Source: Littorina saxatilis
Taxonomy: Eukaryota; Mollusca; Gastropoda; Littorinimorpha; Littorinidae
NCBI RefSeq assembly: GCF_037325665.1
Contig: NC_090261.1
Span: 1,842,250-1,906,249, forward strand
Length of the DNA: 64,000 nt
Direction: 5' to 3'
The position numbers were made by a program, and so were the translations under genes. Below, in pieces: positions 9,785 to 19,227 of the stretch. The first letter of the stretch is position 1; each line of letters opens with the position of its first letter. The notes under the pieces are model-generated. The model was not told the origin of the DNA, did not search any database, and saw only the letters and a list, made by a program, of their open reading frames with translations.

Positions 9785-12700
9785 TTACACACTCAGACTA
9801 TTTGAAGCCGCGTTTGTTCTCCAGTGGCCAATTGCATAAGAATATTCTGGTGATGAATAAACGCGCTTTGTGTCATTAGCATCTAAAGATTTCTTGTTTA
9901 CAATAGTTGTGTTGATCTGATGAAGCGCGGAACTGATCTTAGGGTTGTCATGGTGAAACACTCGCTTCTGAAACAGTGCTTCCTTGTAGTTATCATGCGA
10001 TATGCTCGACTTTACAACCTGTTTGCTTACACCCTTTGCTTTTTTAACCACCCCTTTCTCACTTGCAACACTGTACATCTTTGCACGCAATCCAACATAC
10101 TCCTTAATTATCTTCCCATTCATTTCATCTTTCATCTTTCCAATAACCTTCTTGTTAACATTTGAGTGCAATGGTGATTCTTTAGGGTAGTCGCAAGTGT
10201 CATAAAAAGAATCTTTTCCTTTTACTGCAGGACTTTCAGCTTCTAGATCTTTGTAAATGTCATCCGCTGGAATGTCAAGTAAGAATGAATCTGTGTCTGT
10301 GTAAAGTACTCTCGATTTGGGATATCTTGGTTTCAAATAATCATACAAAAACTCAAGCATCAACAGTTTTGACAACTCTAGCACAGTAAAGCCTATGAAT
10401 ACTGGTTTGTCAAGCTTGACTACAAGTTTTTTCATTAAGATACCATACAGCTGTTCATGAAAGTATTTAAAGTCTTGATACTGTGGTTTGGATGTCAGCT
10501 TGATGGCCTCATTTTCTCTTGTAACAAGTCTAACATCCTTTCTCTTGTGTGGGTTTTCCATTGTCTTACCAAAGCAACTGTTGTTCATCAGTTTAAAAAA
10601 GTCTTTCTCTGATGCATCAGCGGCTTTGGTTCTCAGTTCTGTGTTTTTCATGATGTAAGGTTTCATAAACTGTTCTTGATCAAATAAAATTATACGATGA
10701 ACAGCCTTCAAAATTAATCCATGTCTAATGTAAAACTGTAACAGTCTGTAGTGACACACATACTTCTTTTTGTGAAACAGATTGGGCACCAGCTTTGGAG
10801 GTTCTCTTGGGTTTACTTTTAACCTCTCAGCCGCTAAAGGATAATCATTATGTAGATCATGAAGTGATAGTGGATAGTCTAAGTCAACTTCTAGTATCCA
10901 TCCCTTTCGACTGTCTGGGCCTGCTTTTAATATTGTCAGCACAACACATTGTGAAAATGGTCCTGAATAGATCTTAAAGTTCCGAAGTGGAAGCGTCTGA
11001 CACATTGCCCAACCATACAAATTGTTTGCATCTAGATACATGATGTAATTAGAAGGTTTCATAGGATCAAAGTCGTCCAAGTATTTGTTGTTGGCTTTGC
11101 AGTAATTGTGTGAAGCCATACTGATTCCTCCACGTAGTCCATTTTCAATCATCTGAAGTGTAGGTAGATCTGATAGCAAGTCAATCTTTACTCCTGTAAA
11201 TCTAAGAAATGCATCCCAGCTCATGCCTGGTGCAGATATGTAATGTGAAGGATCTAGATTGTAGTGCTTCATACATGTTCTTCTGTAATTCTCAAATATA
11301 TCTGCAAGTAAACAAACATCAGCCAACAAATATTGATCATGATAATCACCCATTGTATTACATCCTAATTTATTCCATGCAGTCTTAGCGTGTTCATAGT
11401 CTTCGTCACTTATACCTTTACCCTTCAGCCGTGAGAAGTAAGCATCCTTTGGTGGTAACTCATCTTCATCAAACCTCTCCCACGAATCCATGTATTCATA
11501 TGGATAGACTCCCTTTCTAACTAAGTCACTGTCAAAGTACTTACATGTGATTGGGAAAGCAGTTAGTGATGAAGATAAAGACTCAAGTGTTCCCATCAGA
11601 TGTTGAGCAGAATCGTAGAAGTATAAACTATTCAGAGTAAAGGCCATGTACTTTTCTGAAGACTGCGCAATGCATCTTGCTTTGTATTCATCAGTTACTG
11701 CCTGCATGATCAGATGTGAATCATAACCGCGCAAGTTATGGAAGAAGATTGGAAGCTTCCAAGTCTTAGGATCAAACTTTAATTGTAGATTACATTTGCT
11801 GTGTGCTGCTCCTCGGAACTGCCCACTTACATGATCATGATCTCTTACTATTGGATTGTCTGTGTTTGGTGTTAGACTTTGTTCGCATATCCAACACTGT
11901 GTGGTAGAGTTAAACTGTTCTTGGTCTTCAGGTTTCATAACGATGTCTGAAAGATTCAGTTGTTTGGAGCAGTCATTTCGCACTTGGTTCATTTGCTGTA
12001 AGAAGTTCTTTGCTGCATTAGGTCCTCTGTACAATTGCGGTTTAGAATGTTTACCATCTGAACTAACAACAATAAATGCATATGAACAGACTTGATGATT
12101 ACTTAGAGTTACTGTTTTAGGTAGGTCTTTTGGTAAAGGTCCTTCATATGGCACAATAATAGATTCAAAGTCAGCATAAACAACATAAGGACTTTTCTGT
12201 AGTTTGCATACATTCTTAAAATACACTTTGCTGTCTGGCGGCGGTGTTGTTAACTTCACAACCGCATCATCAACGCTCTTACAATGTTGCTTGTGTATAA
12301 GTGCTGCATGAATTGATGGAATACGCAAGAGACATCGCCTACAAAAGTCTTGTTTACTATTGTGATTGCTTGTGCTCGCCATCAGTCTACTCATTGTACG
12401 AATCAAAGTGTAATGATATTTTACACCATCAGTCATTAGTAACATGTCAACATGGTTAGTATCACAATCACCAATCGTTGGTGAGTTCTTTGATATTCTG
12501 ACTGGTTTCAGTTCATCTTCCTCATCCCACGTGTAAACATTTACGGTGATGGGTTTGTTTTGCTGTTCAAATTTGTCAATGCTTGTAATGCTGACAGGAA
12601 ATTCAATACCAGTAAAGTTTAGTTTATTTCTGTATGCATGATAGTTAGACACTCTTTCTGCATTTTTCTTTACACTGTACAGTCTTGCCAGAACACACCA

Positions 12701-13168
12701 CATAAAACATTTGTCATCATCATTCTTTATGTTCAGCACAGCACGTTTTTTGACAAGAGCAGGAGGTAAAGGTATGTAACTTCTACCTCTGATGGGGGCA
12801 AATTTACTTAGCTTCAATTCTATTTTTAGAATTTCACCTTCTGACCATCCGGATCCTTTCATCTTTGCATCCTCTGCAGCTTGCTCAAACCGTTTCATCA
12901 TTTCATCTGCCCAGTTTCCATTCAATTCTGCCATAGAATTAAGTGCTAGTTGTCTGGTTGAAACATGAACTTCTAGCACCTCATCACTGACTGTTTTGTA
13001 TTTTATTAAACTGACTATCTGCGCTTTTACTGGAGGTTCAATCAACAAATTGTTTGGAATTTGTTCAATGGCGTCTTGCACACTGGACTGCACATTTTGA
13101 GGATCCGTTACTTGTAATTCAACGGTGTCAAATACTGTCGATAAAGATTCTAATACAGAGTCTTCCAT
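9785..13168 (-). CDS. Polinton protein-primed DNA polymerase B (pPolB)
   Basis: Family B polymerase of the protein-primed type, which would copy the linear element from its ends using a protein primer. Visible signatures are an exonuclease-like YADFES near the middle of the N-terminal half, the polymerase A-like motif DANNLYGWAM, the block NNSCFGKTMEN and the C motif YTDTDS. The frame is open further upstream to 13270, but the Met at 13168 (MEDSVLES) is preferred because the extra 34 residues are AT-rich spacer that reaches the integrase stop. Length of about 1,130 residues is normal for the family. Confidence 0.95.
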   Translation of the reverse strand: MEDSVLESLSTVFDTVELQVTDPQNVQSSVQDAIEQIPNNLLIEPPVKAQIVSLIKYKTVSDEVLEVHVSTRQLALNSMAELNGNWADEMMKRFEQAAEDAKMKGSGWSEGEILKIELKLSKFAPIRGRSYIPLPPALVKKRAVLNIKNDDDKCFMWCVLARLYSVKKNAERVSNYHAYRNKLNFTGIEFPVSITSIDKFEQQNKPITVNVYTWDEEDELKPVRISKNSPTIGDCDTNHVDMLLMTDGVKYHYTLIRTMSRLMASTSNHNSKQDFCRRCLLRIPSIHAALIHKQHCKSVDDAVVKLTTPPPDSKVYFKNVCKLQKSPYVVYADFESIIVPYEGPLPKDLPKTVTLSNHQVCSYAFIVVSSDGKHSKPQLYRGPNAAKNFLQQMNQVRNDCSKQLNLSDIVMKPEDQEQFNSTTQCWICEQSLTPNTDNPIVRDHDHVSGQFRGAAHSKCNLQLKFDPKTWKLPIFFHNLRGYDSHLIMQAVTDEYKARCIAQSSEKYMAFTLNSLYFYDSAQHLMGTLESLSSSLTAFPITCKYFDSDLVRKGVYPYEYMDSWERFDEDELPPKDAYFSRLKGKGISDEDYEHAKTAWNKLGCNTMGDYHDQYLLADVCLLADIFENYRRTCMKHYNLDPSHYISAPGMSWDAFLRFTGVKIDLLSDLPTLQMIENGLRGGISMASHNYCKANNKYLDDFDPMKPSNYIMYLDANNLYGWAMCQTLPLRNFKIYSGPFSQCVVLTILKAGPDSRKGWILEVDLDYPLSLHDLHNDYPLAAERLKVNPREPPKLVPNLFHKKKYVCHYRLLQFYIRHGLILKAVHRIILFDQEQFMKPYIMKNTELRTKAADASEKDFFKLMNNSCFGKTMENPHKRKDVRLVTRENEAIKLTSKPQYQDFKYFHEQLYGILMKKLVVKLDKPVFIGFTVLELSKLLMLEFLYDYLKPRYPKSRVLYTDTDSFLLDIPADDIYKDLEAESPAVKGKDSFYDTCDYPKESPLHSNVNKKVIGKMKDEMNGKIIKEYVGLRAKMYSVASEKGVVKKAKGVSKQVVKSSISHDNYKEALFQKRVFHHDNPKISSALHQINTTIVNKKSLDANDTKRVYSSPEYSYAIGHWRTNAASNSLSV

Positions 13169-13266
13169 CGCTGTGAGTTTGATTTTATAACTCAAAATAA
13201 AAATATAAATTAAAAAAATGAAGTTGCTTCCATTTTTGTTAACACTATAAAATCTGAAATAAAAAA

Positions 13267-14229
13267 TCATTTAACATTTGTACCACGTGGAACTAATTGT
13301 AATTCCTCTTTTACAAAGGCTCTTTGCGGTGCTGGTTCTCTCAAGTAATATATAGGTGGATTTGTCTCTACTACTCTCTTGATTTCATGAATGTCAATAC
13401 TCCAGATTGGATCCGTTGCACGCTTCCTGCTGTCACCCTCAGCTTCACCGGGTGCATATAAATATCTGACTTTCTGATTGAAAGGTAGTAATGCCACTGG
13501 TGTTGTTGACTTTGGAGCAACAGGTATTGTTTTCTGTTTGATTGCATCAACTGGTCTTAACCCTGTAGCTTTAAATACCTCCAGATTCATTGCTCTAAGT
13601 ACTGATGGTAATCTTTTGACCCATTCAGTGTTACGCAATTTACTTTCTGTGTCCAAAAATTCCTGATGGTACTGATATGAAAACAGTTTTTCTGCCAACT
13701 GTTTGTTAAAGCTCTCAACAATAGCCTGTGACCTGTGGTTTCCTGGAATACCTCTCTTCACTGTAACATGATGTTTTAACAGAAGCTGGTTGACAGCTCC
13801 TTTAAACTCCTTACCATCATCGCACTGAATCATTCTGGGATACTTTAGTGGTCCACGTCTGTAAATTTCTTGCAGGGCAACAGCTGTAGCTATAGCACTT
13901 TTCTCTGTCAACGGTTCAGCATCTTTGTATCTTGTTGCAACATCAACTACAGTCAGTGCATACTTATATTTCTTCCTTCTGACTGTGTCATGCGGTAAAT
14001 ACAGCAGGTCTATTTGATGAGTGTCATTCGGTTTAATGTTAACAAAGTGTGGTCGTGTAATTTTTCTTGGTGCAGGTAAATAGATCTGCCAAACTGCCTG
14101 CTTTGACAACCATTTCTTTGCTGTATCTTGAGAAACACCTGCTGCGTCACTGAGCTTGTCAATAGCAGTTCTTCCTTTCCAGTATCCTTTTGGGGAATAA
14201 TATATTTTAGATAACAAAGCATCACTCAT
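13267..14229 (-). CDS. Polinton integrase (rve-type)
   Basis: A 320-residue retroviral-type integrase, expected to insert the linear element DNA into the host genome. A DDE-type catalytic core is visible (HQIDLLYLP, then IQCDDGKEFKG, then QAIVESFNKQL), with a basic C-terminal part. It is transcribed on the same strand as, and just upstream of, the polymerase gene. The pairing of this integrase with pPolB defines Polintons. Confidence 0.93.
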   Translation of the reverse strand: MSDALLSKIYYSPKGYWKGRTAIDKLSDAAGVSQDTAKKWLSKQAVWQIYLPAPRKITRPHFVNIKPNDTHQIDLLYLPHDTVRRKKYKYALTVVDVATRYKDAEPLTEKSAIATAVALQEIYRRGPLKYPRMIQCDDGKEFKGAVNQLLLKHHVTVKRGIPGNHRSQAIVESFNKQLAEKLFSYQYHQEFLDTESKLRNTEWVKRLPSVLRAMNLEVFKATGLRPVDAIKQKTIPVAPKSTTPVALLPFNQKVRYLYAPGEAEGDSRKRATDPIWSIDIHEIKRVVETNPPIYYLREPAPQRAFVKEELQLVPRGTNVK

Positions 14230-14250
14230 GGTTTTTTAAATGACAGAATA

Positions 14251-14661
14251 TTAAGATTTGACAGCACGCGCAATAAAGTAAACAACAGCCATACCAATAA
14301 CAATGAAAACAATCTCGCCCACCTTCTGCTCTTCTGAAGGCTGATAAAAGTCACCCAGTTTTGGAGGAGCACTTGTCTTCATTTTCTTTCCAGTTACAAG
14401 ATAGTATTCTTGAATGGCTGCATCAACATTGGCAAAGGTTTTGTTTGCATGTCCTTGCTGCCTGAGTTTATCATTCATAAAGTCTAACTGCGCAATTCGT
14501 TTCTTCTCGTATTCATCCTGTGCTTTCGCCAGTTGTTCCATGGCTTTGTTGTGCCTTTCCCTCTCTTCACCATTTTGCAGTTTAGAAAACAAATAGTTGC
14601 TGCCAGAAAATGCAAGCGCATTTACAATCGCACCTCCCACCATCATAACCAAGCTAGCCAT
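14251..14661 (-). CDS. Polinton small membrane protein, 136 aa
   Basis: Not assigned to a named family. The N-terminus is hydrophobic (residues about 2-25), the middle is a charged helical stretch likely to form a coiled coil, and the C-terminus has a second hydrophobic segment (VFIVIGMAVVYFIARAV). Its place in the late-type block with capsid and packaging genes suggests a virion or membrane role, which is inference. TAAA directly precedes the ATG. Confidence 0.8.
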   Translation of the reverse strand: MASLVMMVGGAIVNALAFSGSNYLFSKLQNGEERERHNKAMEQLAKAQDEYEKKRIAQLDFMNDKLRQQGHANKTFANVDAAIQEYYLVTGKKMKTSAPPKLGDFYQPSEEQKVGEIVFIVIGMAVVYFIARAVKS

Positions 14662-14670
14662 TTTATTGTC

Positions 14671-14901
14671 TTACATGTTTATATTTTCTGGAATAATTCC
14701 TTGCTTCACCAGGAAGTCTTTTGTTGCAAAGGAAGCTGTCACAACACCAATTAGTTTAGCACCGTCTTCGAAGTCTAACTTTCCCAAGTCGGCTGGTTTC
14801 ATTCTGAGGAGACTTTTACCCAGCATTGTGTAACCTACACTCAAGCCTCCAATCACTGCAGCGTGATAAACTAGATTAACTATTGTCTTTTCAGAACTCA
14901 T
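14671..14901 (-). CDS. Polinton small hydrophobic protein, 76 aa
   Basis: Two moderately hydrophobic stretches (residues about 6-30 and 48-62) with a short polar middle. No family was recognised. It lies 9 bases upstream of the 136-residue gene on the same strand, and TAAAA directly precedes its ATG, as for its neighbours. Confidence 0.7.
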   Translation of the reverse strand: MSSEKTIVNLVYHAAVIGGLSVGYTMLGKSLLRMKPADLGKLDFEDGAKLIGVVTASFATKDFLVKQGIIPENINM

Positions 14902-14931
14902 TTTTATGTTATCAAAATTAAAATATTAAAA

Positions 14932-15369
14932 TTATTCCATATGAAATGAATCCACTGCAGGTACTACTGTGGGCTTTTTTATTGTTTGTACTGCTTTGTT
15001 TGTTGGTTTTGGTGTTTCTGATTTTGGTGTTTCTGATTTTGGTGTTTCTGACACTTTATATTTGCCTTGCCAAAGTTTGTAAAGCAAGTATCCACCTCCT
15101 CCAACAACAGCTGCTACAGCTACTTTTCTGTGTGATAGAAATGAAGATTTTAATTCTTGATCAGTTTGTGTGACCTTAGTCACTTCAGGAATGTTTGGTG
15201 TCTGCTCAACTTCAGACATAATGTTCTGCTTTGCCTTTTGATTTAACTTTTTTTGTCTGTTCCATTCGGCTAGTTTTTTTCCTGCTTCTACTCTACCAGG
15301 TTTCTTTGTCACTGTGTTCACTTCTGGTATTTTCGTCTGCTCCACTGTCTGCTTCAACTGATCCGTCAT
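14932..15369 (-). CDS. Polinton single-pass membrane protein, 145 aa
   Basis: A basic, low-complexity N-terminal half precedes one likely membrane segment (VAVAAVVGGGGYLLYKLW) and three SETPK repeats. No family was recognised. Its 5' end overlaps the 3' end of the next upstream gene by about 77 bases, a compactness typical of viruses. Confidence 0.7.
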   Translation of the reverse strand: MTDQLKQTVEQTKIPEVNTVTKKPGRVEAGKKLAEWNRQKKLNQKAKQNIMSEVEQTPNIPEVTKVTQTDQELKSSFLSHRKVAVAAVVGGGGYLLYKLWQGKYKVSETPKSETPKSETPKPTNKAVQTIKKPTVVPAVDSFHME

Positions 15370-15820
15370 CTTTTTTATTCTGAAAATTAATGTGTTTGAA
15401 AGTAATTAATCCAGCAACAAATGGTACTAATAAAGCACCAAATCGATAATACAGGCCACAGGCAAGAGATTCGAGGGACTTGGAAACAACAGGGTCATGA
15501 GTTAGATCATGTGTTAAGTCTTCCTCCGAGTCGAGAGGTGTAAAATGTCCAAAAATCTTTGTGTACAAACCTATAACAGTCTGTCCAATACTTCTAACCA
15601 TCTTAGAACCAAGCACTGATTCATACCGTCCATGATACTTTTCTATATCTTCTGAGGAAAGATGTTGTACTTCTTCCACAGTTAACTGCTGCCCAAGGTA
15701 GTGTTTTGTTTTTCCACAAACAGCAAGTGAATACAATCTTTCTTTTTTATCAGGTATAGTCCTACTGTCACAGATTTCAATATCTGTAGCAGTCTGCATC
15801 AGCAATTCATCACAGTTCAT
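15293..15820 (-). CDS. Polinton protein of unknown function, 175 aa
   Basis: The N-terminal two thirds look globular; a hydrophobic segment (FGALLVPFVAGLITF) follows, then an acidic tail. No family was recognised. Its start is preceded by AAATAAA next to the ATG. Confidence 0.7.
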   Translation of the reverse strand: MNCDELLMQTATDIEICDSRTIPDKKERLYSLAVCGKTKHYLGQQLTVEEVQHLSSEDIEKYHGRYESVLGSKMVRSIGQTVIGLYTKIFGHFTPLDSEEDLTHDLTHDPVVSKSLESLACGLYYRFGALLVPFVAGLITFKHINFQNKKDDGSVEADSGADENTRSEHSDKETW

Positions 15821-15852
15821 TTTATTTTGATGCAGAATAAAATTAAAATCTA

Positions 15853-16078
15853 GTAATTAAACTTGAGTAAGAACTTAGGTAGGAACTTAACAAGAACTTA
15901 GGTAGGAACTTGAGTAAGAACTTAGGTAGGAACTTAACAAGAACTTGAGTAAGAACTTGACAAGAACTTAGTAAGAACTTGACAAGAACTTGAGTAAGAA
16001 CTTGAGTAAGAACTTGACAAGAACTTGAGTAAGAACTTGTCAAGAACTTGAGTAAGAACTTGACAAGAACTTAGCAAG
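15853..16078. repeat. Tandem repeat inside the Polinton
   Basis: About 19 degenerate 12-bp units built from AAGAACTTGAGT, AAGAACTTGACA and AGGAACTTAGGT variants, between the 175-residue gene and the ATPase gene. It is the only sizeable non-coding stretch within the gene block apart from the left arm. The open frame through it on the minus strand is a by-product. Confidence 0.85.
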
Positions 16079-16083
16079 GATTT

Positions 16084-16695
16084 CTACAAACATACATACT
16101 GAACTGGTTGATCAGTTTTTAAAACCAGTTTCGAGTGCTTAGAAGATTTCAGATTATTCTTTATTCTTTCTCTCTCCTGTTTGTTTTCAATGACATCATT
16201 TTCTCGAAGACACTCTTCAAAACTGTCACGGTCCTTTGAATAGAACAATGTTATTGTTTTGAGTTGCTCTCTAAAGTCTTTCAGAACTGCATTGTATTTT
16301 TGTGTTAATATCCAAACTGATATTAATGCATGTCGTCCACTGAATGCAAGCTTTGCTAGTGCACTTTTCTTTCTAACAATGTCACGTTCTGCTGCACAGT
16401 CATCAATAATAAACAGTGTTGGTGTGTTCTGAAAAAGATCGAAATAATGCTCCAAGCAAACATTTAGACGATCAGAAGGATTTACAATAAATATATTTTG
16501 ATCAGACCATATGAATTTTCTCTCCTTGTATGTTCTGTTATGCTTTATGGTTGGACAGAATATGACTATGTGTTCAAAGTGATTTATGTAAACAGTCTGT
16601 AATAAATCCAAAACATATCTTGTTTTGCCGCAACCTGTTGCCCCACAAATCAAAGAACAGTGTGGATCTTTTGGAAGAAAATCTAGATACTTCAT
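16084..16695 (-). CDS. Polinton genome-packaging ATPase (FtsK/HerA-like)
   Basis: The P-loop GATGCGKT sits near residue 20, and a Walker B-like LFIIDDCA lies about 90 residues later. Such A32/FtsK-HerA-type ATPases pump DNA into capsids. The frame is open to 16716, but the Met at 16695 (MKYLDFLPKDP) is preferred: GTTAAA directly precedes it, as at other genes of the element, and it removes an overlap with the capsid gene. About 203 residues. Confidence 0.92.
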   Translation of the reverse strand: MKYLDFLPKDPHCSLICGATGCGKTRYVLDLLQTVYINHFEHIVIFCPTIKHNRTYKERKFIWSDQNIFIVNPSDRLNVCLEHYFDLFQNTPTLFIIDDCAAERDIVRKKSALAKLAFSGRHALISVWILTQKYNAVLKDFREQLKTITLFYSKDRDSFEECLRENDVIENKQERERIKNNLKSSKHSKLVLKTDQPVQYVCL

Positions 16696-16705
16696 TTTAA
16701 CACGT

Positions 16706-17989
16706 TCAATAAACAATATCCTGTAATCTGCTTTCAGAGATGTTTAACTGCGCATCTGACACAACAAACACGTAGATCTTAACTGATTTACTACTACTCC
16801 CTACTTCCTTTTCAATTTGTATTGTGATTCCTTCTGATCCGTTTTCAATTCGCCTTCCACTTCCATGCAGTTTGTTGTCGTCAGTTGTTCTGAGATCCAG
16901 CCATAACGCATATTTATTTGTCAAGAAATCTTCTACGCCAACACCGTGTAAATGTAGATCTTTAGCCACAAGATCAGATGTTGGGTCTTTCAATCTTCCT
17001 CCAGTAAAGTACTTTCTTGCTTCATCATAGTGTTGGTATGGCAGCATGCCAGATGCAAATATTTGGTTTGGCTGCCCTTCAATTGTGCAATATACTCTAT
17101 TGATTAGTGGATTGTAAAACTTTTCTATTTGCCTTTCATATGAATCTTTTGGTTCCTCAAACAACATAAGTATTCCCTTCATTGACCTAGCTGGTGTATT
17201 CAAGTTAATGTTCCAGATTGGATCAGCCTGGCTTTTTGAAAGTGTACTGTGATTCAACACTCTTTCATAATAGATAGGCAGCTTAGAACTGTACTGATTT
17301 TCTATAAGTCTAGCCAGTTCAGGATGGTTTACAACATCAAACTCTAAAGAAATTCCAGACACCTTATACTTTGCTTCCGGGTCTTGTGAAAGCATAACAC
17401 GATCATAACTATTGAAAGTCAGGTCGTATGACAGCCTGTCACGCAATGCTCCTTGATAGAAGGGAGGATGTGAATTTATGAGTTCAAAGTCAAGTGGAAT
17501 ACAAAATTTGTTTCCAAAAGCAACATTGACAGCGTTATCTTTTTTGTTGTCAGCTTTATCTCCTGCTCCTATTCTAACTTTTATCCCATTGTCTGACTGA
17601 ATCCCTTGAAACACTCTGTTTTTCTTTTCATTGTCAGTCAACCAATTATCTGCATAAACTAAAAATACATCTGCATTATTCAATGACATCACTTCCCGCC
17701 CTTCCAGTTTGACAGTAATCTTCCTCACAATTGCTCTTCCTACATTATAAGCCAAAGTCCTATTTTCATCTGAGCCAGATTCTAATTCTAATTTGAATGA
17801 TAGTCTTACAGTGCCTGGTACAATAACATCGTTCTTACCCAGATTAGGAAACCTAACAGTAAGTATTTCATTCTGATCAATAGTAGAAGGATTATTTGTA
17901 ACTATAACTGTTTGCCTTATTCCTTTTACCCCGAGAGGTTCTTTCAGCCTTCTGTAAGGATCAAGAACAGAACCGAACGATTGTGCCAT
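16706..17989 (-). CDS. Polinton major capsid protein (double jelly-roll)
   Basis: A 427-residue protein matching the conserved Polinton protein predicted to be a double jelly-roll major capsid subunit. It is beta-rich, with blocks such as GKNDVIVPGTVRLSF and the segment around YVFVVSDAQLNI. It lies directly upstream of the packaging ATPase on the same strand, a linkage expected for virion genes. Assignment is by recollection of the family, not by alignment. Confidence 0.88.
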   Translation of the reverse strand: MAQSFGSVLDPYRRLKEPLGVKGIRQTVIVTNNPSTIDQNEILTVRFPNLGKNDVIVPGTVRLSFKLELESGSDENRTLAYNVGRAIVRKITVKLEGREVMSLNNADVFLVYADNWLTDNEKKNRVFQGIQSDNGIKVRIGAGDKADNKKDNAVNVAFGNKFCIPLDFELINSHPPFYQGALRDRLSYDLTFNSYDRVMLSQDPEAKYKVSGISLEFDVVNHPELARLIENQYSSKLPIYYERVLNHSTLSKSQADPIWNINLNTPARSMKGILMLFEEPKDSYERQIEKFYNPLINRVYCTIEGQPNQIFASGMLPYQHYDEARKYFTGGRLKDPTSDLVAKDLHLHGVGVEDFLTNKYALWLDLRTTDDNKLHGSGRRIENGSEGITIQIEKEVGSSSKSVKIYVFVVSDAQLNISESRLQDIVY

Positions 17990-18024
17990 CTTTTTTTATT
18001 TTCAAAATAAAAAATAAGTTACAA
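17990..18024. promoter_or_regulatory. Divergent AT-rich spacer, likely two-way promoter
   Basis: Only 35 bases separate the capsid-gene start (minus) from the ATG at 18025 (plus). The spacer contains TTTTCAAAATAAAAAATAAG and is almost pure A/T. Two promoters must share it or overlap the coding ends. Confidence 0.5.
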
Positions 18025-19227
18025 ATGGCAGAAGGTGGATTTGAAGATTTATTTGAGCCAGCGGACGACATGAGCGAAGCAATCCCTTTGGTTCCCTATC
18101 ATCATTCACTGCATTATGAGGTGGCACGACATGAACTTCTGGAAGGTAAAGTTAGAGATTTCTACAAAAGTTTAGGAGAAGAACCTGATGTTTTAGATCC
18201 AAACCAGTTCAAAATGGAAGCAAATCATTTATATACAACTAGCGATAAAGGAGAAAAAGTCCAACTTACATATAAATCTAATCCTGCTAAGTTTCTATCA
18301 AAAGTTTCACTAAAACAAAAACTTACTGCTAATCGACTTAGGCAATTAGATATTGTGCCTAGCACACGGTCATCATCTTCCCATGTTGTTTCCTTACTTC
18401 AACAAGCAGAACTAGGACTACCAACTGCTACTCAAATAGAATCTGTTCCATTGCAAGATCTTAATAAACTTGCAGATGAGGCTGATCAACTTATACAAGA
18501 GATAGAGACTTCTTTTTCTGAGGAAACTTCACTGAAGACTCCACATGAACTATTACCTATGAGAGAAATAGAAGCCCTTAATCAATCACTACAAACCATC
18601 AGAGGTGAAATAGCAAATAATCTGTCAAAACTAGGTCAGCTGGATGAAGATATAAACAAAGAGAAACAAAAACTTGCTGATGCTGATGATTTGAACCTAG
18701 AACAAGAAGTAAAAAACAGAATTTCTAAGCGTTTAAAAGATTTGCAGGAGGAGAAAGCCATAAGGTTAGAAGTTCTAAGTAACAATAGAGAACAACTGAG
18801 AACACAGGTCAGCAGAATAAAAAATACAATTCAAAGAATCCTTTACGAAGACACAACTCTTGCTGAAAGAATTAGAACGCTTTTCAGAGAGCAGGGAATC
18901 ACAATAGCTAGTATACTAACTGCGTTAGGATTTGCAATAAGCACATTAGTGTTAACATTCACAGGTGGCACTGTCACACCTCCACCTCCACCTTCACCTT
19001 CACCTCCATCTGATCCGGGATGGGTAAAGAAACAACTCAAACACATTGCAGAACTATTAAAGAAACTAGCAGCAAAAGCTTTGGATGCACTTCCAGGAAT
19101 CATTGGTTCAATTGTTAGCTGGCTGTTATCTTTTGCAGGTAAAGTTGTTGGTTTCATGGCTGAACATCTCTGGACTCTAATAGTTTTAATTGCAGGTGTT
19201 CTGCTAACGAGAATAAAGCAAAAGTAA
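18025..19227 (+). CDS. Polinton coiled-coil protein with C-terminal membrane segments, 400 aa
   Basis: The start at 18025 (MAEGGFEDLF) is chosen over 17983 because the upstream part is translated spacer. The middle (residues about 165-285) is a long charged helix likely to form a coiled coil. A proline-rich linker follows, flanked by hydrophobic segments (TIASILTALGFAISTLVLTF and LIVLIAGVLL). Similar proteins occur in other Polintons as I recall, without known function. Its 3' end overlaps the convergent gene by 24 bases. Confidence 0.8.
   Translation: MAEGGFEDLFEPADDMSEAIPLVPYHHSLHYEVARHELLEGKVRDFYKSLGEEPDVLDPNQFKMEANHLYTTSDKGEKVQLTYKSNPAKFLSKVSLKQKLTANRLRQLDIVPSTRSSSSHVVSLLQQAELGLPTATQIESVPLQDLNKLADEADQLIQEIETSFSEETSLKTPHELLPMREIEALNQSLQTIRGEIANNLSKLGQLDEDINKEKQKLADADDLNLEQEVKNRISKRLKDLQEEKAIRLEVLSNNREQLRTQVSRIKNTIQRILYEDTTLAERIRTLFREQGITIASILTALGFAISTLVLTFTGGTVTPPPPPSPSPPSDPGWVKKQLKHIAELLKKLAAKALDALPGIIGSIVSWLLSFAGKVVGFMAEHLWTLIVLIAGVLLTRIKQK

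Noticed and set aside
15843-16043. A small Polinton gene on the minus strand
   Set aside because: The frame is the translation of the 12-bp repeat.
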